DNA of 64,000 nt, taken from Phoenix dactylifera (taxonomy: Eukaryota > Streptophyta > Magnoliopsida > Arecales > Arecaceae). The position numbers were made by a program, and so were the translations under genes. The notes under the pieces are model-generated. The model was not told the DNA's origin. It ran no database searches and saw only the letters and a program-made list of their open reading frames with translations. The stretch covers positions 5,766,001 through 5,830,000 of the forward strand of contig NC_052393.1 in assembly GCF_009389715.1 (NCBI RefSeq), in the 5' to 3' direction. This document shows, piece after piece, positions 1 through 9,998 of the stretch (positions are counted from its first letter, which is position 1; each line of letters opens with the position of its first letter).

Positions 1-979
1 TGATTGATTTTGAGAACTGACTGGTAAATGATGAAAGACCTCCAGTGCAGATTGGGCAGAGCTACTTTCCTTAAGGCAGAACCCAGAAATATCATTTATC
101 GACATCTCAAGGCCATAGAGATTTGCCTCATCATCCAAAACTAGTATCAAGAACTCAGTTAACCCACGAACTGCATGCTCAATGCTACCCATGCTTCCAG
201 CAGCAACTTTATCATGCTCCTTGATACATACAGAGCTTTTGCACAGCAGCTGACAATGCCGGGTAGAAAAAAGGCGAGTACATCAGCAGTACCAACCTAA
301 AGGAACATAAAATGAAAAATAAAAATGTAACTAAAAAAAACAATTGAGGATGAAAGATATATCCAACATTTACTAGCTTGAGGGCTATAATAGAATAGGA
401 ACTTCCAAATCGGATTAACCATGCCCAACCTTCAAATGATCTACCATGTTTAAACAACTGAACAAGCTTAGAGAGTTAAATAAAGAAAATATTTCAGCAA
501 ACACAAGACAACCAATTAACATATAATTCTTACTCGGATAAGATGTTTTTGGCATTTCACTCCGATAATGTAATTGTCATATAGATTTCAAGTGTATTGA
601 AGTGGAAAAAATGAAATATCAACACCAGGAACTAAATCCCGAAAATATCTCAAATTATCTATGAGATATGAAATATACTGCATAACATGATTATACCATT
701 GTATAGGATTTTACTTCTAGTTAGTTTGCAAATGCTTGAAAAACAGTTAATTATCTTCTGCTGTTTAATGATTTCTCAACTGGATATCATTGGTTTTCAC
801 TTCAGCACCTCATGATTTGTTAACCATCAACCCATTTATCCCAAAGTCATCATGGTACATATCAGTGCTAAATTCATCCATCACTAACTTGCTAAAAGCT
901 TAAAGCATGACCAAGTTCTTTGAGAGCATGTTATGTGTTGCTTCTGCTCCGCACCCCCCCACCCTCCACAACGCAATAA

Positions 980-1390
980 TTTTTTTTTTTTTTTTTTGCT
1001 ACAATGACTAACACTACTCTAGTATGAATACATCCAAAAAAATCAGAAAACACCAGACATCCAGCAAAGCCCTCGGCAATTGTGCCTCTCCCGTCCGAAG
1101 CACCCTAACAGAAAGGTCCGCCATAAAGAAGGCCATCCAGTCAGCGGCACCATTCGCCTCCCTGTAGATGTGCCTGGCCCCAAAGGAGATGCGCATCCTC
1201 TTGCCAAGCTCTAGATATCCTGAAGTAGGGAATAGATCTGAACTTCCCTCACATGCCCCTGTATGCAACCAACCACTATAGCCGAGTCACCTTCCAATAA
1301 AATGGCGTTAGCTCTCATACACACCAGGCATGGCAGAGGTCGGCCCAAACAACTCTCAACTCCGCTCCAAAAATTGAGGAAAAAATATCC
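980..1390 (-). mobile_element. 5'-truncated LINE, RNase H tail and poly-A
   Basis: Read on the minus strand, 1268-1014 encodes the end of the RNase H-like domain common in plant LINE reverse transcriptases (motif HIYREANGAADWMA). Upstream, about 1370-1260, comes the LLEGDSAIVVGCIQG-type segment in another frame. The insertion ends in a poly-A tail, seen as the T run at 980-997. It lies in an intron of the TTI1 remnant. The 5' boundary is approximate and no target-site duplication is clear. Confidence 0.75.
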
Positions 1391-2055
1391 TTTTCATAAA
1401 ACACTTACATAACTTTATAGGCTACTTGGGTTGCAATAGGATAATACATTCCACTTGCAAAATATCTGCTCTTAAGTGATGCAAACTCAGTATTTTAATG
1501 GTAATGAAGTCGGTGGTCAAAATAAACATAAGAGAAAAGCTACTTTTTCTAGCTTCTCCTAAAAGCAGCTTGTTGATTTCTACTTACACAGGAAGCAATT
1601 TTTTATTGATGATATTTTTTTTGCCCCCTGACAATGTTTTTTTCGTTACCTTAAAATCCGAAAAAGTGCTTTTCAAGTAATGAGATGCTCATCCCAAAAA
1701 GTCTAATAGCTAATGGCGCATTGCATATTCTTAAGAAGACATTATAAATGCTACAGACAGACTACTGAATCAGTAGAGGTAGGTAAAAGTTTGCCAGCTT
1801 CCAAGATTAACTTCAAACAAACTACTGAATCATTGGCATCAGCATGAACTGCTGGTTCAATCCTTAATGATAACTTCAAAAGCTACAATTAAGCCGTCTG
1901 CCTCCTTAAAGATATTATACCAAATATCTAAAACAACTATTATGTTCCAGTCAGCACTTTATTACATCACTGGTTTGACTAAGAATTTTCCACTGTAAAT
2001 CCATCATAATTCTCATAGAGGTCCAAATCCTCAAATCAATGTTAAAGAGTTCTAC

Positions 2056-2395
2056 CACAAGTTGAGACTGTATCAAGATTCTGCATACAATTTAGCACAT
2101 TACATCCTATAGTCTACAATTGAAATTGCACCTAACTATTCTCACCCAGGTTTAGAATAATGCCGTGTTAAACAAAGAATGAAAAACAGAAAAGACCACT
2201 AAAAGTGAGGATAAAAAGTTCCTTTCACAAGTTGAAACCATATCAAGATTTCGACATGATTTAGCAAATTACATACTATAGTCTCCACAATTGAACTTGC
2301 ACCTAAGTATTCTCACCCAGGTTTAGAAACGCACGGTGTTTAGCACCATTATAAACAACAGGAAAAACAAAAACACTAAGCAACAAAGAAAATAG
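2056..2395. repeat. Two-copy tandem duplication, about 170 bp
   Basis: The block starting CACAAGTTGA at 2056 recurs at 2226. It has the same order of blocks (ATCAAGATT, TTTAGCA, TATAGTCT, then CTCACCCAGGTTTAGAA). The copies differ at many sites, so the duplication is old. It lies inside the TTI1-like remnant. Confidence 0.7.
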
Positions 2396-2639
2396 TATAT
2401 CAAGAACGCTTAAAAAAAACAAAAGAATATGTTATGAAGCACATACCTGATTCACAGACCCCATATGGCATTTCTTTAGAAGTTTCTCAACGCATATTAG
2501 AACACCTTACGCCACACTATCACTGATCTCAAGACCTCCCAATGAGGCACCGGTGTTCCCCAAGCACCCATCTGAATCGCAAAAGAAGAAACCGAAACAA
2601 TGTATAGCTGAGAAAAAGAAAAGACCACACTTAGATGTT

Positions 2640-3002
2640 AAATCAATCGAGATCGAGTCTCCAACTTTGAAATCTTGGACTCAAAATCTAGACTAAGCTA
2701 CTAGCCCAGAAATAGCTACTTCATAAAGATATTGCTGAGAAAACGGAGAGACGACCCAGATGTCAAAATCGATCAAGAACGAGTCTTTAACTTCGAAATC
2801 TTGGATTCAACACCTAGAAATAGCTAATTTACAGAGGAATTACTGATAAAGGAGAGCAGAAAGAGACGTCGGATGTCAAAAACCGATCAAGAACGAGACT
2901 TTAGCTTCAAAATCTTGGACCCAAGCCGCACAAATAGCTAGTTTGCAAAAAAGAGAATTGAAAGAGACGCCTCAGATATGAAAATCGATCAAGAACGGAT
3001 CT
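2640..3002. repeat. Minisatellite, 103-124 bp units, about 3.2 copies
   Basis: Units start near 2640, 2764, 2877 and 2980. Each begins AAATCRATCAAGA or similar, followed by TTCGAAATCTTGGA and then AAATAGCTA. The units shrink from about 124 to 103 bp and diverge. They sit directly downstream of exon 1 of the TTI1-like remnant, where the missing part of the gene would be expected. Confidence 0.75.
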
Positions 3003-3392
3003 GTATAACGTGGAAACCTTCAATTGGAGATGGCTATTGATAAGGAAGAAAGATTCTTGGAATGGTCGTCAAGTGGAGGCATATGAGGGTTCTTGGAGGG
3101 AGAAGAGGCAGAGCTTAGTCGAGACAGGCTGCAATGCGTTGGTCGGCGCGCGGCGGAGGAAGTCGGCCATCACCGGAAGGAAGGAGCCGTCATTCTTAGG
3201 GTTCCGGACGAGGTCGAGGAGATACACGTAGTAGGGCTTGAGGCGAGAGAAGACTCTCCCCACGGTTTCGCCGTCGTGGGCTCTGCTCTCCTCTCGGAGA
3301 TGTGCCATAGTTTCTTCCTATTTCTTTGGGGTTTTGGGTTTTCGGGCGCAGGGGAAAATAAAATAGTACGCCTAAGGTTTAATATAGCGGCC

Positions 3393-3412
3393 AAGAGAGA
3401 GAGAGAGAGAGG
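3393..3412. repeat. (GA)n microsatellite
   Basis: Pure GA run about 85 bp upstream of the TTI1-like ATG (3308, minus strand). GA/CT runs are frequent in plant 5' regions; no function is claimed. Confidence 0.8.
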
Positions 3413-6400
3413 CCGGTGCTCTCCTGGTCCGTGGATTAGCTGGCGGCCTTGAGTTGGGTTCACACTTTAATGTAGATGGCCGGCCCGTGGGCCGAATTTT
3501 ATTAGTGAAGCCATGGCTTGAGTTTGTTGAAAATTTAAGAGTAAATTACAAATGCGTAAGAATAAATTTAAATTACACTAACATCTTATAATTTGAAAAA
3601 TATATAGTTACTCCTCTGAGATTTATTTTTATTCAATATTTTAATATATAACTTCACAGAATATTAATCAAATCGTTAACCTTAAATGGAACCTCGATGG
3701 CACATAAGAAAAGATTTCAAAAATGACCATCAAATCTTAAGTAACATAACAGCCACCTAAGGACAAAAGAAAACATGTATTTTCCTTCTCACTCAAGGAT
3801 AATTTTGATTTTTCACATGAGTGTAATAGTTTCACTAATGTCGTTAATTTAATTGGGTGTAAGTATACGTTTTACAAACTATTGTATGTAAATATAAAAA
3901 ACGTAATATTTTTCATAAAATTTTATCCTCTGCTCTCCTCGGGTCTTTTTGTATCTTATCTTCTGCATGTCATAAAGCTTATAGTCCTCTCTACTGCTAA
4001 GCTAAGTTTAGAGGAAAGAGAAAGCAATCCAAAATTCAGAAATGTAAAAATATTTAAATTCAAAAATTGAGAATCTAAAATTCTAAATCTAAGTGCGTAT
4101 CACAAAATATTAGCCAGATCTAGGCAATTTTGACCCTATCTGCCATTTTTTTTATAAGGCCATGGTGGGATGGGTCAAAGCTTAACCAGATTTGGATCAT
4201 GAGAATATAATTCTATTTAAATGGAGACTGTCCAAGTTGAGTTGAGTCAGGACCTTAGGTAACAAATCTTGAGTGGTTTTTTTTCTTTGATCATTATAGC
4301 TGTTTCAATCAACTTTGAAATCAAGTCATTGAGAGTTAGGTTAGGTTGAAGGATATTGAGTTAGATTATACCGGATCATAGGTTTTGGCTCATGATTGGG
4401 TATTGGTTGAAGGATATTGAGTTAGGCTATAGGTAAAAGTTTTGTGCGCTGTTCTAACTTGAGCCAACAAGTTGCTATCCCTTATTCTAATTCCTTCTAC
4501 ATGATTGGCAATAACTTGATGTTGCTGTAAATTATTTACTCTCACCTTTTTCCTTGCCATAATATTTTACCACCGGTCCAGGCGTCCAAGTGGCAATCTT
4601 CCTTGATGTGCAGAAATTTTGCTACATGATTGAACTTTAGCAATGAAAAAGCAATTAATAGAGTTTCGCTGTCCCATAATTTAGCTTTGTTCAATTACAA
4701 AATGCTTGTAAACTTTGAGAATGCATGTAATGATCGTGGTTAGTGTATGTGTTTCGCATAGGTTCTGAGAGGGTAACTCAATCTGATTGGTGGCCTGTGA
4801 AGCTGAACATTATATGATTTCCTTACTTCTAACTCTAGAGGCTGGTTCTATACCAGATATATGTAAAAGGGCAACCTTTGTTGCCAAATAAAAGAAAAAG
4901 GGAAAGGATTGGTTTGAAGACAGGAGGCCCTTGATGTTACTAGAGGATTCATTTAGCTTGTGGAAAGGGGCTTGGATACAGAGGAAGATATCTAGCTAGT
5001 TTTGTCACCAATATTGGAGAAAGCTGAGTCAAGCCCATGTCAAATGGATGTGGATGGTACAAGAGATGCAACGAGTACGTTTGAAGGTTTCATACGAGTA
5101 GTAAAAGTTGATACTTCATGTTGTTTTTGCTTTCTAAATGATAATGATGGAAGCATCACCATGAATCCATATAAACAATGAAAGAACTATACATGTCATA
5201 CACCCAAAACAGGTTGCAACCTTTAGTTGATAGGTTTATACAGGCTCTATGTACGAGCCCCTGACGTAGCAATCAGAAAAATTTACTCTTATTTTCAAAA
5301 GATGAGAAACCTCAATCATGCCTATGGAGATGGAGGGGGAGGGGGTGGGGGGCGGTTGGTGGTCTCCCATAAAGTTTAAGAGGTCTTTGAGGTTATAAAT
5401 TTATAATTCTTGGAGTTTTAATTTATTAAAAAAATTAAATTTTTAAAATAAAAACCAATCTTATCTTCCATTTGTTATTTCAAATGCTTTAAAATTCTTT
5501 CCTCTTTTAGTCTTCTATCAGATATGTGAAACAAATTTTTTTTCTTAAATGGAAATTCTTTCCCTGAAAGTTTAAGTTGGACTCTGAGGAAAGTGGGCTA
5601 GTGACTACACACGGGCGCTTGCGCACTCAGCTTGGTGTGGTCGGCAATGCTGTGCAAATGCGTGGGGGGGGGGGAGAGGGGGAAGGCGCTTCTACACTTT
5701 CAACTTTTCTTCTTCCATTTTTTTCCTCCACCTTTTCTTCTTCTTTCTTTTCCAAGCAACTAGAGAAGTCTTTGGAGTCAAACCTCCAAACGATCGTGCT
5801 CGTTAGAGCATGATCGACTAGAGTTGGGTTGCTGTACCTTGAAGATAAAATGCTACAGACCTGCATATATGAAACGAATCACATTTTTAGGACAGTGTTC
5901 TCGCACACCTTAATCCATGTAAGTTTTCAACCAATTGATTTTTAACTTTTTATAGATAATTATTTTTTTAATTTATTTTATTATTCAAGTAAAATAGCAA
6001 CTTCTAAGTATATTCCTTCAAACAATAATGACTTTTGTGACAATTTTGAGAGTGTTCATTCCCTTGCCACACACACAAAATAAAATGACCCTAGTTTTTT
6101 TGCATTATTCATTAATTATGTATAGCTTATAACCATATTTATTTATTTTTCTATATTGTTCCTTGGAATAAAATAATATTTTAGAATTAAAATCTCTATG
6201 CTAGATTGCAAATTAATAAAAGCAATTTTTAATTTGATGAATAGAAGTTTAAGCCAAAAATATAAAATGATAGCCATTATAATAATCATTATTTATTTTC
6301 CGTACATTTATAATCTAGCAGATTGGGACAAATAATTATAGTTGTTTCTATTATAATGATGAATAATGATAATAAAAAGAGTCTATTTTCTGGAATTATT

Positions 6401-8555
6401 TTTTTTTTAATGAGAGAAAAAGATAGGACCAATTATTCAAATTCAAATAATTGGGGACATACTATTCTTTAAGTTCTGAAATATGTAGTTGCTAGATAAA
6501 GAGATATGACCACAAAGCCAAACCCTAGTAGTCCTAGTTTTATATTAGATTTTTTTTTTTTAGAAAAATAATGATGGAAGCATTGCACACCATTCCAACA
6601 AAAAAAAAAAGGCAAAAATCTATGGACCTCGGTTTAGGAAAATCCATCTTCCAAGCAAAGAAGGAAGAAGGGAACCCGTTCAAAGCAGTTAATTAATACT
6701 TCACATAATAAAAATCCACACTTCACAATGTTGCATCATTAGACCAAATCTTTTTAAAATCAAGCAGACAAACATCCTTGAAGAAACAGAGGATCGCAAG
6801 ATTTTCAGGCTTCTAATGTACCACTCTCCGTTCCCTCAAATAACCGTTCGCCCCATCAGCTTAGCTTTTTTATATTGCTTAAGGGAACATTTAGCTTAGC
6901 ATGTTGTTCAAGCAAACAGTATATGATCCCAAGCATGCAAAAATTTCCCAAATGTTCATCCCATCCAACACCATGAATTTGATTTAAATGTTTATGTTGA
7001 AATCGTCACTATTGAGATTCAAATCTTTCAAACATGACGTTCTCTGCAGATAAACAAAATGAAAGCTAAATTTATTCAACCAGAGCGTGTACTTGCACAT
7101 GCTAAACCAAAGGCTTAAGACTACTTAGTTCTGTACTTCAACATGCAGGATCTATGAAGAGGCTCAACGTTCTCTATATATTCAGAAAGGCCGAACTGAA
7201 AAAAGAGTGCCGCACTACAAAAAAATTAGGCATTATCGGCATTATTGATGCTTTTTATTATATATATTGATGCTTATAAGCATCGTTAATTTTATTCTTG
7301 ATGCTTTATAAATCATCGCAAAAGTGTTGTGAGCGTTGAAAATTAATTTACCGACAATTGTACTGATGTGGTACAGCACCAAGATGACAATTGCCGTGAT
7401 GCACGGAGCAAATGGCTCCAAAGAACACTTCACCTGGACTGTTCAGAATCTTTTCAACTTGCACACAAGGTGGGAGGAACTTGGCATATTATTTTTTGCT
7501 TACTCTCCTGGCTTCTTGGGTCCTTCCCTGACTGGTATTCCGCTACCATTGCTGCCTTTTTTTAAAAAAAAAAAAAAAATTTATCATAGATTCTTTAATT
7601 GATGCACATATTCTCCCAAGAGTTCTTTGTGCTTCACGTAGATTCCAAATTAGGTTGGCTTCCATGCCCATAGGAATAAAATTTTCACCGTCTATGGATT
7701 CCAGCCAACCCGCATGGAGTTCCAAATTAGATGCGCATTATTTAGACATTCATGATCATGGCTATGAGTTCGCACCTTGCAAAGCCTTAGATTAATTACC
7801 ATTTAACACAAAAATATCAAAACCATGAAAGAAAAAAAAGAGATAAAGTTGGGGAGAAGGCTTCCTTCCTTGAATTTCCATCACAAAAGAAAACAAATAA
7901 ATTTGGTGATGCATCAAGGTTTCAAGCATAATTCACAACGAAGCAGGTTTGTTCGTGAATTGAAAGGCTAGATTTTATTTTCTTATTTTTTTAATAAACT
8001 AACTAAATTAAACTAATTTAAAATAAATACACGTACGAAAATCAGAAAATCAAAGATTCAAAAACCGAGCTGCAAGATCAACTGTAGAGTTCCACTGAAA
8101 GGCTTCATTTTCTTTGAAGCATGCAGTACTCAGAGAAATAGACTATGATGCTCATATTTACAAAAGCTATTCGGTCATCATGAAACCATAGCAATTAATA
8201 TTTTAAATAGATCGCGAGCATGGAATTATTGAGTTCATGATGTTGATTCAATTATTTTTATGGGACGCATTTTCTTAATTAGCAATCATGCACACGTACT
8301 GTTAGCAGCCTGCTGTGTGGGAAAGGAAAAAAGAAGAGAAAAATGATTCAAAACTGACGGCACGATGATAAAAGAACAAGCACGACAAGGATGACATGTA
8401 ACATGAGTCACATCCTCATAGTATTAAAGCATTAATTTAAGCACCTACCACTTTGACTCTCTAATGAAAGGTTAGGGATGCGTCCAGCAGCCATGGCCTC
8501 CTAAATATACACCTTTGTGTGGGATCTAACCTACCTATGGACTCATAACAATGCA
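3413..8555. other. Intergenic, AT-rich, no supported gene
   Basis: No coding region could be recognised. A G-rich run lies at 5664-5673 and several poly-A/T runs occur. Short open frames here have no family signature. The only structured item is the CACTA-type terminus listed at 7213. The last kilobase lies downstream of the MYB gene and may hold its 3' UTR. Confidence 0.6.
7213..7330 (+). mobile_element. Possible CACTA transposon terminus
   Basis: The sequence begins CACTACAAAAAAA, the terminal motif of many plant CACTA (En/Spm) elements. It is followed by closely spaced GATGCTT motifs in both orientations, like subterminal repeats. I found no matching opposite end, so the boundaries and the call are tentative. 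Confidence 0.4.
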
Positions 8556-9921
8556 TCAGGACACTTTCAGGTCATGAAGATCTACAGGAGAGGAGGAAGA
8601 GGGGCCCTTCTGAAAATAACAGGTCACAGGATCTCCCTCCATCTCTGCCCAGGGACCCATGGGGGACTCCTGGTTGTCATCACTTGCTCCCCACAAGCCA
8701 AGCTCCTTCTCCAAGTATTCCACCCAGATTCTGCTCCCTTCTCCTCTGCTTGGCTCATCATCTAAGCTTTCTGGATTCCCATGAACTCCAAGCTCCACCA
8801 TGGCCCCCACTCCTTGACTAAACAACCCGGCATCGCCGTCCTGGATCATGTCCCAGAGCTCCGGTTCGATAGCTACATCAGGCAACTCCAAAGGATCCTT
8901 CTCAGCCTCCCTCGGGTGGTCATGAATGTCGTCAAGCGCTTGTCCTCTTCCTGATCCACTGCTACTGCCATTGGTTGCCGAGGAATCCGACAAAGAATTT
9001 TGCTCGAGATGCAGCTCCGGCATGTTCTTGTCCTCGGTGTCGGATTTTCGAGGCGAGCTCGGGAGAGCATCCTCCAGCATGACCCACATGTCCATGCCGA
9101 GCTCGGTGGGAATCTCAATCTTATCCTCCGAGGGATTGGTGGAGTCTACGCTTGGATCGGTGTGCTCGCTGTCGCTCCTGCCTTCGACTTGATCGGAGCA
9201 CGAGTGGGAGGTCGTGGAGGAAGACAAGCTCGGCGTCTCTTCGAGCTTGTCGGTCTTCTGGCTTCGCTCTTTGGACAGGAGCCTCTTCTTCAAGTGCGTG
9301 TTCCACACGTTCTTAATCTCGTTGTCAGTTCTTCCCGGGAGACAAGACGCTATTTTCGACCATCTAAAAACAACATTGGATCAAGTTAGCTAAGCCTTCG
9401 AAAGCAAAATGAGAGGCCTACATCGAAACTACTATTTAGAAAGCAAGTGATTGGGTTAAGATTGACATCATACTTGTTTCCAAGCAAGCCATGTAGCTTA
9501 ATTATGGTTTCCTCTTCTTCCTTGCTGAAGTTTCCGCGCTTGATGTCGGGCCGAAGGTAGTTCATCCACCTCAGACGGCAGCTCTTCCCGCATCGCAGCA
9601 AGCCTTTCAAAACTCAAAACAAAGACCAGAGTCAGTCCCCCCCCTCCCCCCCATGCCACTGTTCTATTGTCTGTAAAAATTCTGCTCGCTTTTGAAGAAT
9701 TAACCAAAGATTAAGGCTTGCATCCTTATTGCTGCATACAAGATCAATGTTGAAATCAATAGAAATGGAGAAGAAGAGACACCTGCTCGTTTGGGAAGAG
9801 CACGCCAATTCCCATGACCATACTTCTGAATGTAGGCCATGAGTCTCACGTCCTCCTCTGGCGTCCATGACCCCTTGTTCAGCCCAACCTTCTCGCAGCA
9901 TGGTGCTCTCCCTCGACCCAT
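8556..9921 (-). CDS. R2R3-MYB transcription factor
   Basis: DNA-binding nuclear transcription factor, predicted 358 aa in three exons: 9921-9783, 9603-9474 and 9363-8556, with GT-AG introns at the positions usual for R2R3-MYB genes. R2 has Trp at 19, 39 and 59. R3 has Phe72, Trp91 and Trp110. The exon junctions join as [16 protein letters not shown] and [20 protein letters not shown]. The start at 9921 gives the family N-terminus [11 protein letters not shown]; an in-frame ATG at 9987 would add 22 residues and is less likely. The R3 repeat lacks the bHLH-interaction signature. The acidic, Ser-rich C-terminus includes PELWDMIQD, a likely activation region. The domain resembles subgroup 3 (MYB58/63/72) and subgroup 2 (MYB13/14/15) proteins, which act in phenylpropanoid, lignin or stress responses; the exact subgroup is uncertain. 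Confidence 0.93.
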
Positions 9922-9988
9922 CTTTCTCTCTTGCAATTTCTTGTCTACAACTTCCCTAGCCACTAGTTGCAAAGAAAGAGTTGGCAAG

Positions 9989-9998
9989 TATTTATATA
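9989..9998 (-). promoter_or_regulatory. TATA box of the MYB gene
   Basis: Minus-strand TATATAAATA lies 67 bp upstream of the MYB ATG at 9921. It would place transcription start near 9960, with a 5' UTR of about 40 nt. Confidence 0.6.

Larger units (their letters stand above)
1..3308 (-). pseudogene. TTI1: TTI1-like (TELO2-interacting protein 1) gene remnant
   Basis: TTI1 is a large HEAT/ARM-repeat protein of the TELO2-TTI1-TTI2 co-chaperone complex, which stabilises PIKK kinases such as TOR and ATM. Three pieces resemble the plant protein. Exon 1 (3308 to about 3126) encodes the N-terminus, with motif VFSRLKPYYVYLLDLVRNPK. An internal exon (2571-2447) has good splice sites and ends in KLLKKCHMGSVNQ. 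A third exon (296 to below 1) begins VGTADVLAFFLPGIVS. After exon 1 the expected hydrophobic YTLFPLLLL segment is absent, and the phase does not fit the next exon. The exon at 2571-2447 has an in-frame TAA after DSVA. The exon at 296 needs a one-base frame change after SRSMIK to continue as AAGSMGSIEHAVRGLTEF. The exons that should lie between GSVNQ and VGTAD were not found in the 2.1 kb between them. Introns are kept, so this is a decayed genomic copy rather than a retrocopy. The gene runs off the left edge. Assembly error is the main alternative. Confidence 0.7.

Noticed and set aside
3093-3452. Open frames opposite TTI1 exon 1, including 119 codons on the plus strand
   Set aside because: GC-rich shadow of exon 1; the minus strand carries the recognisable protein.
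9000-9389. 129-codon open frame opposite the third MYB exon
   Set aside because: Antisense shadow of a coding exon; it also crosses the exon-intron border of the MYB gene.
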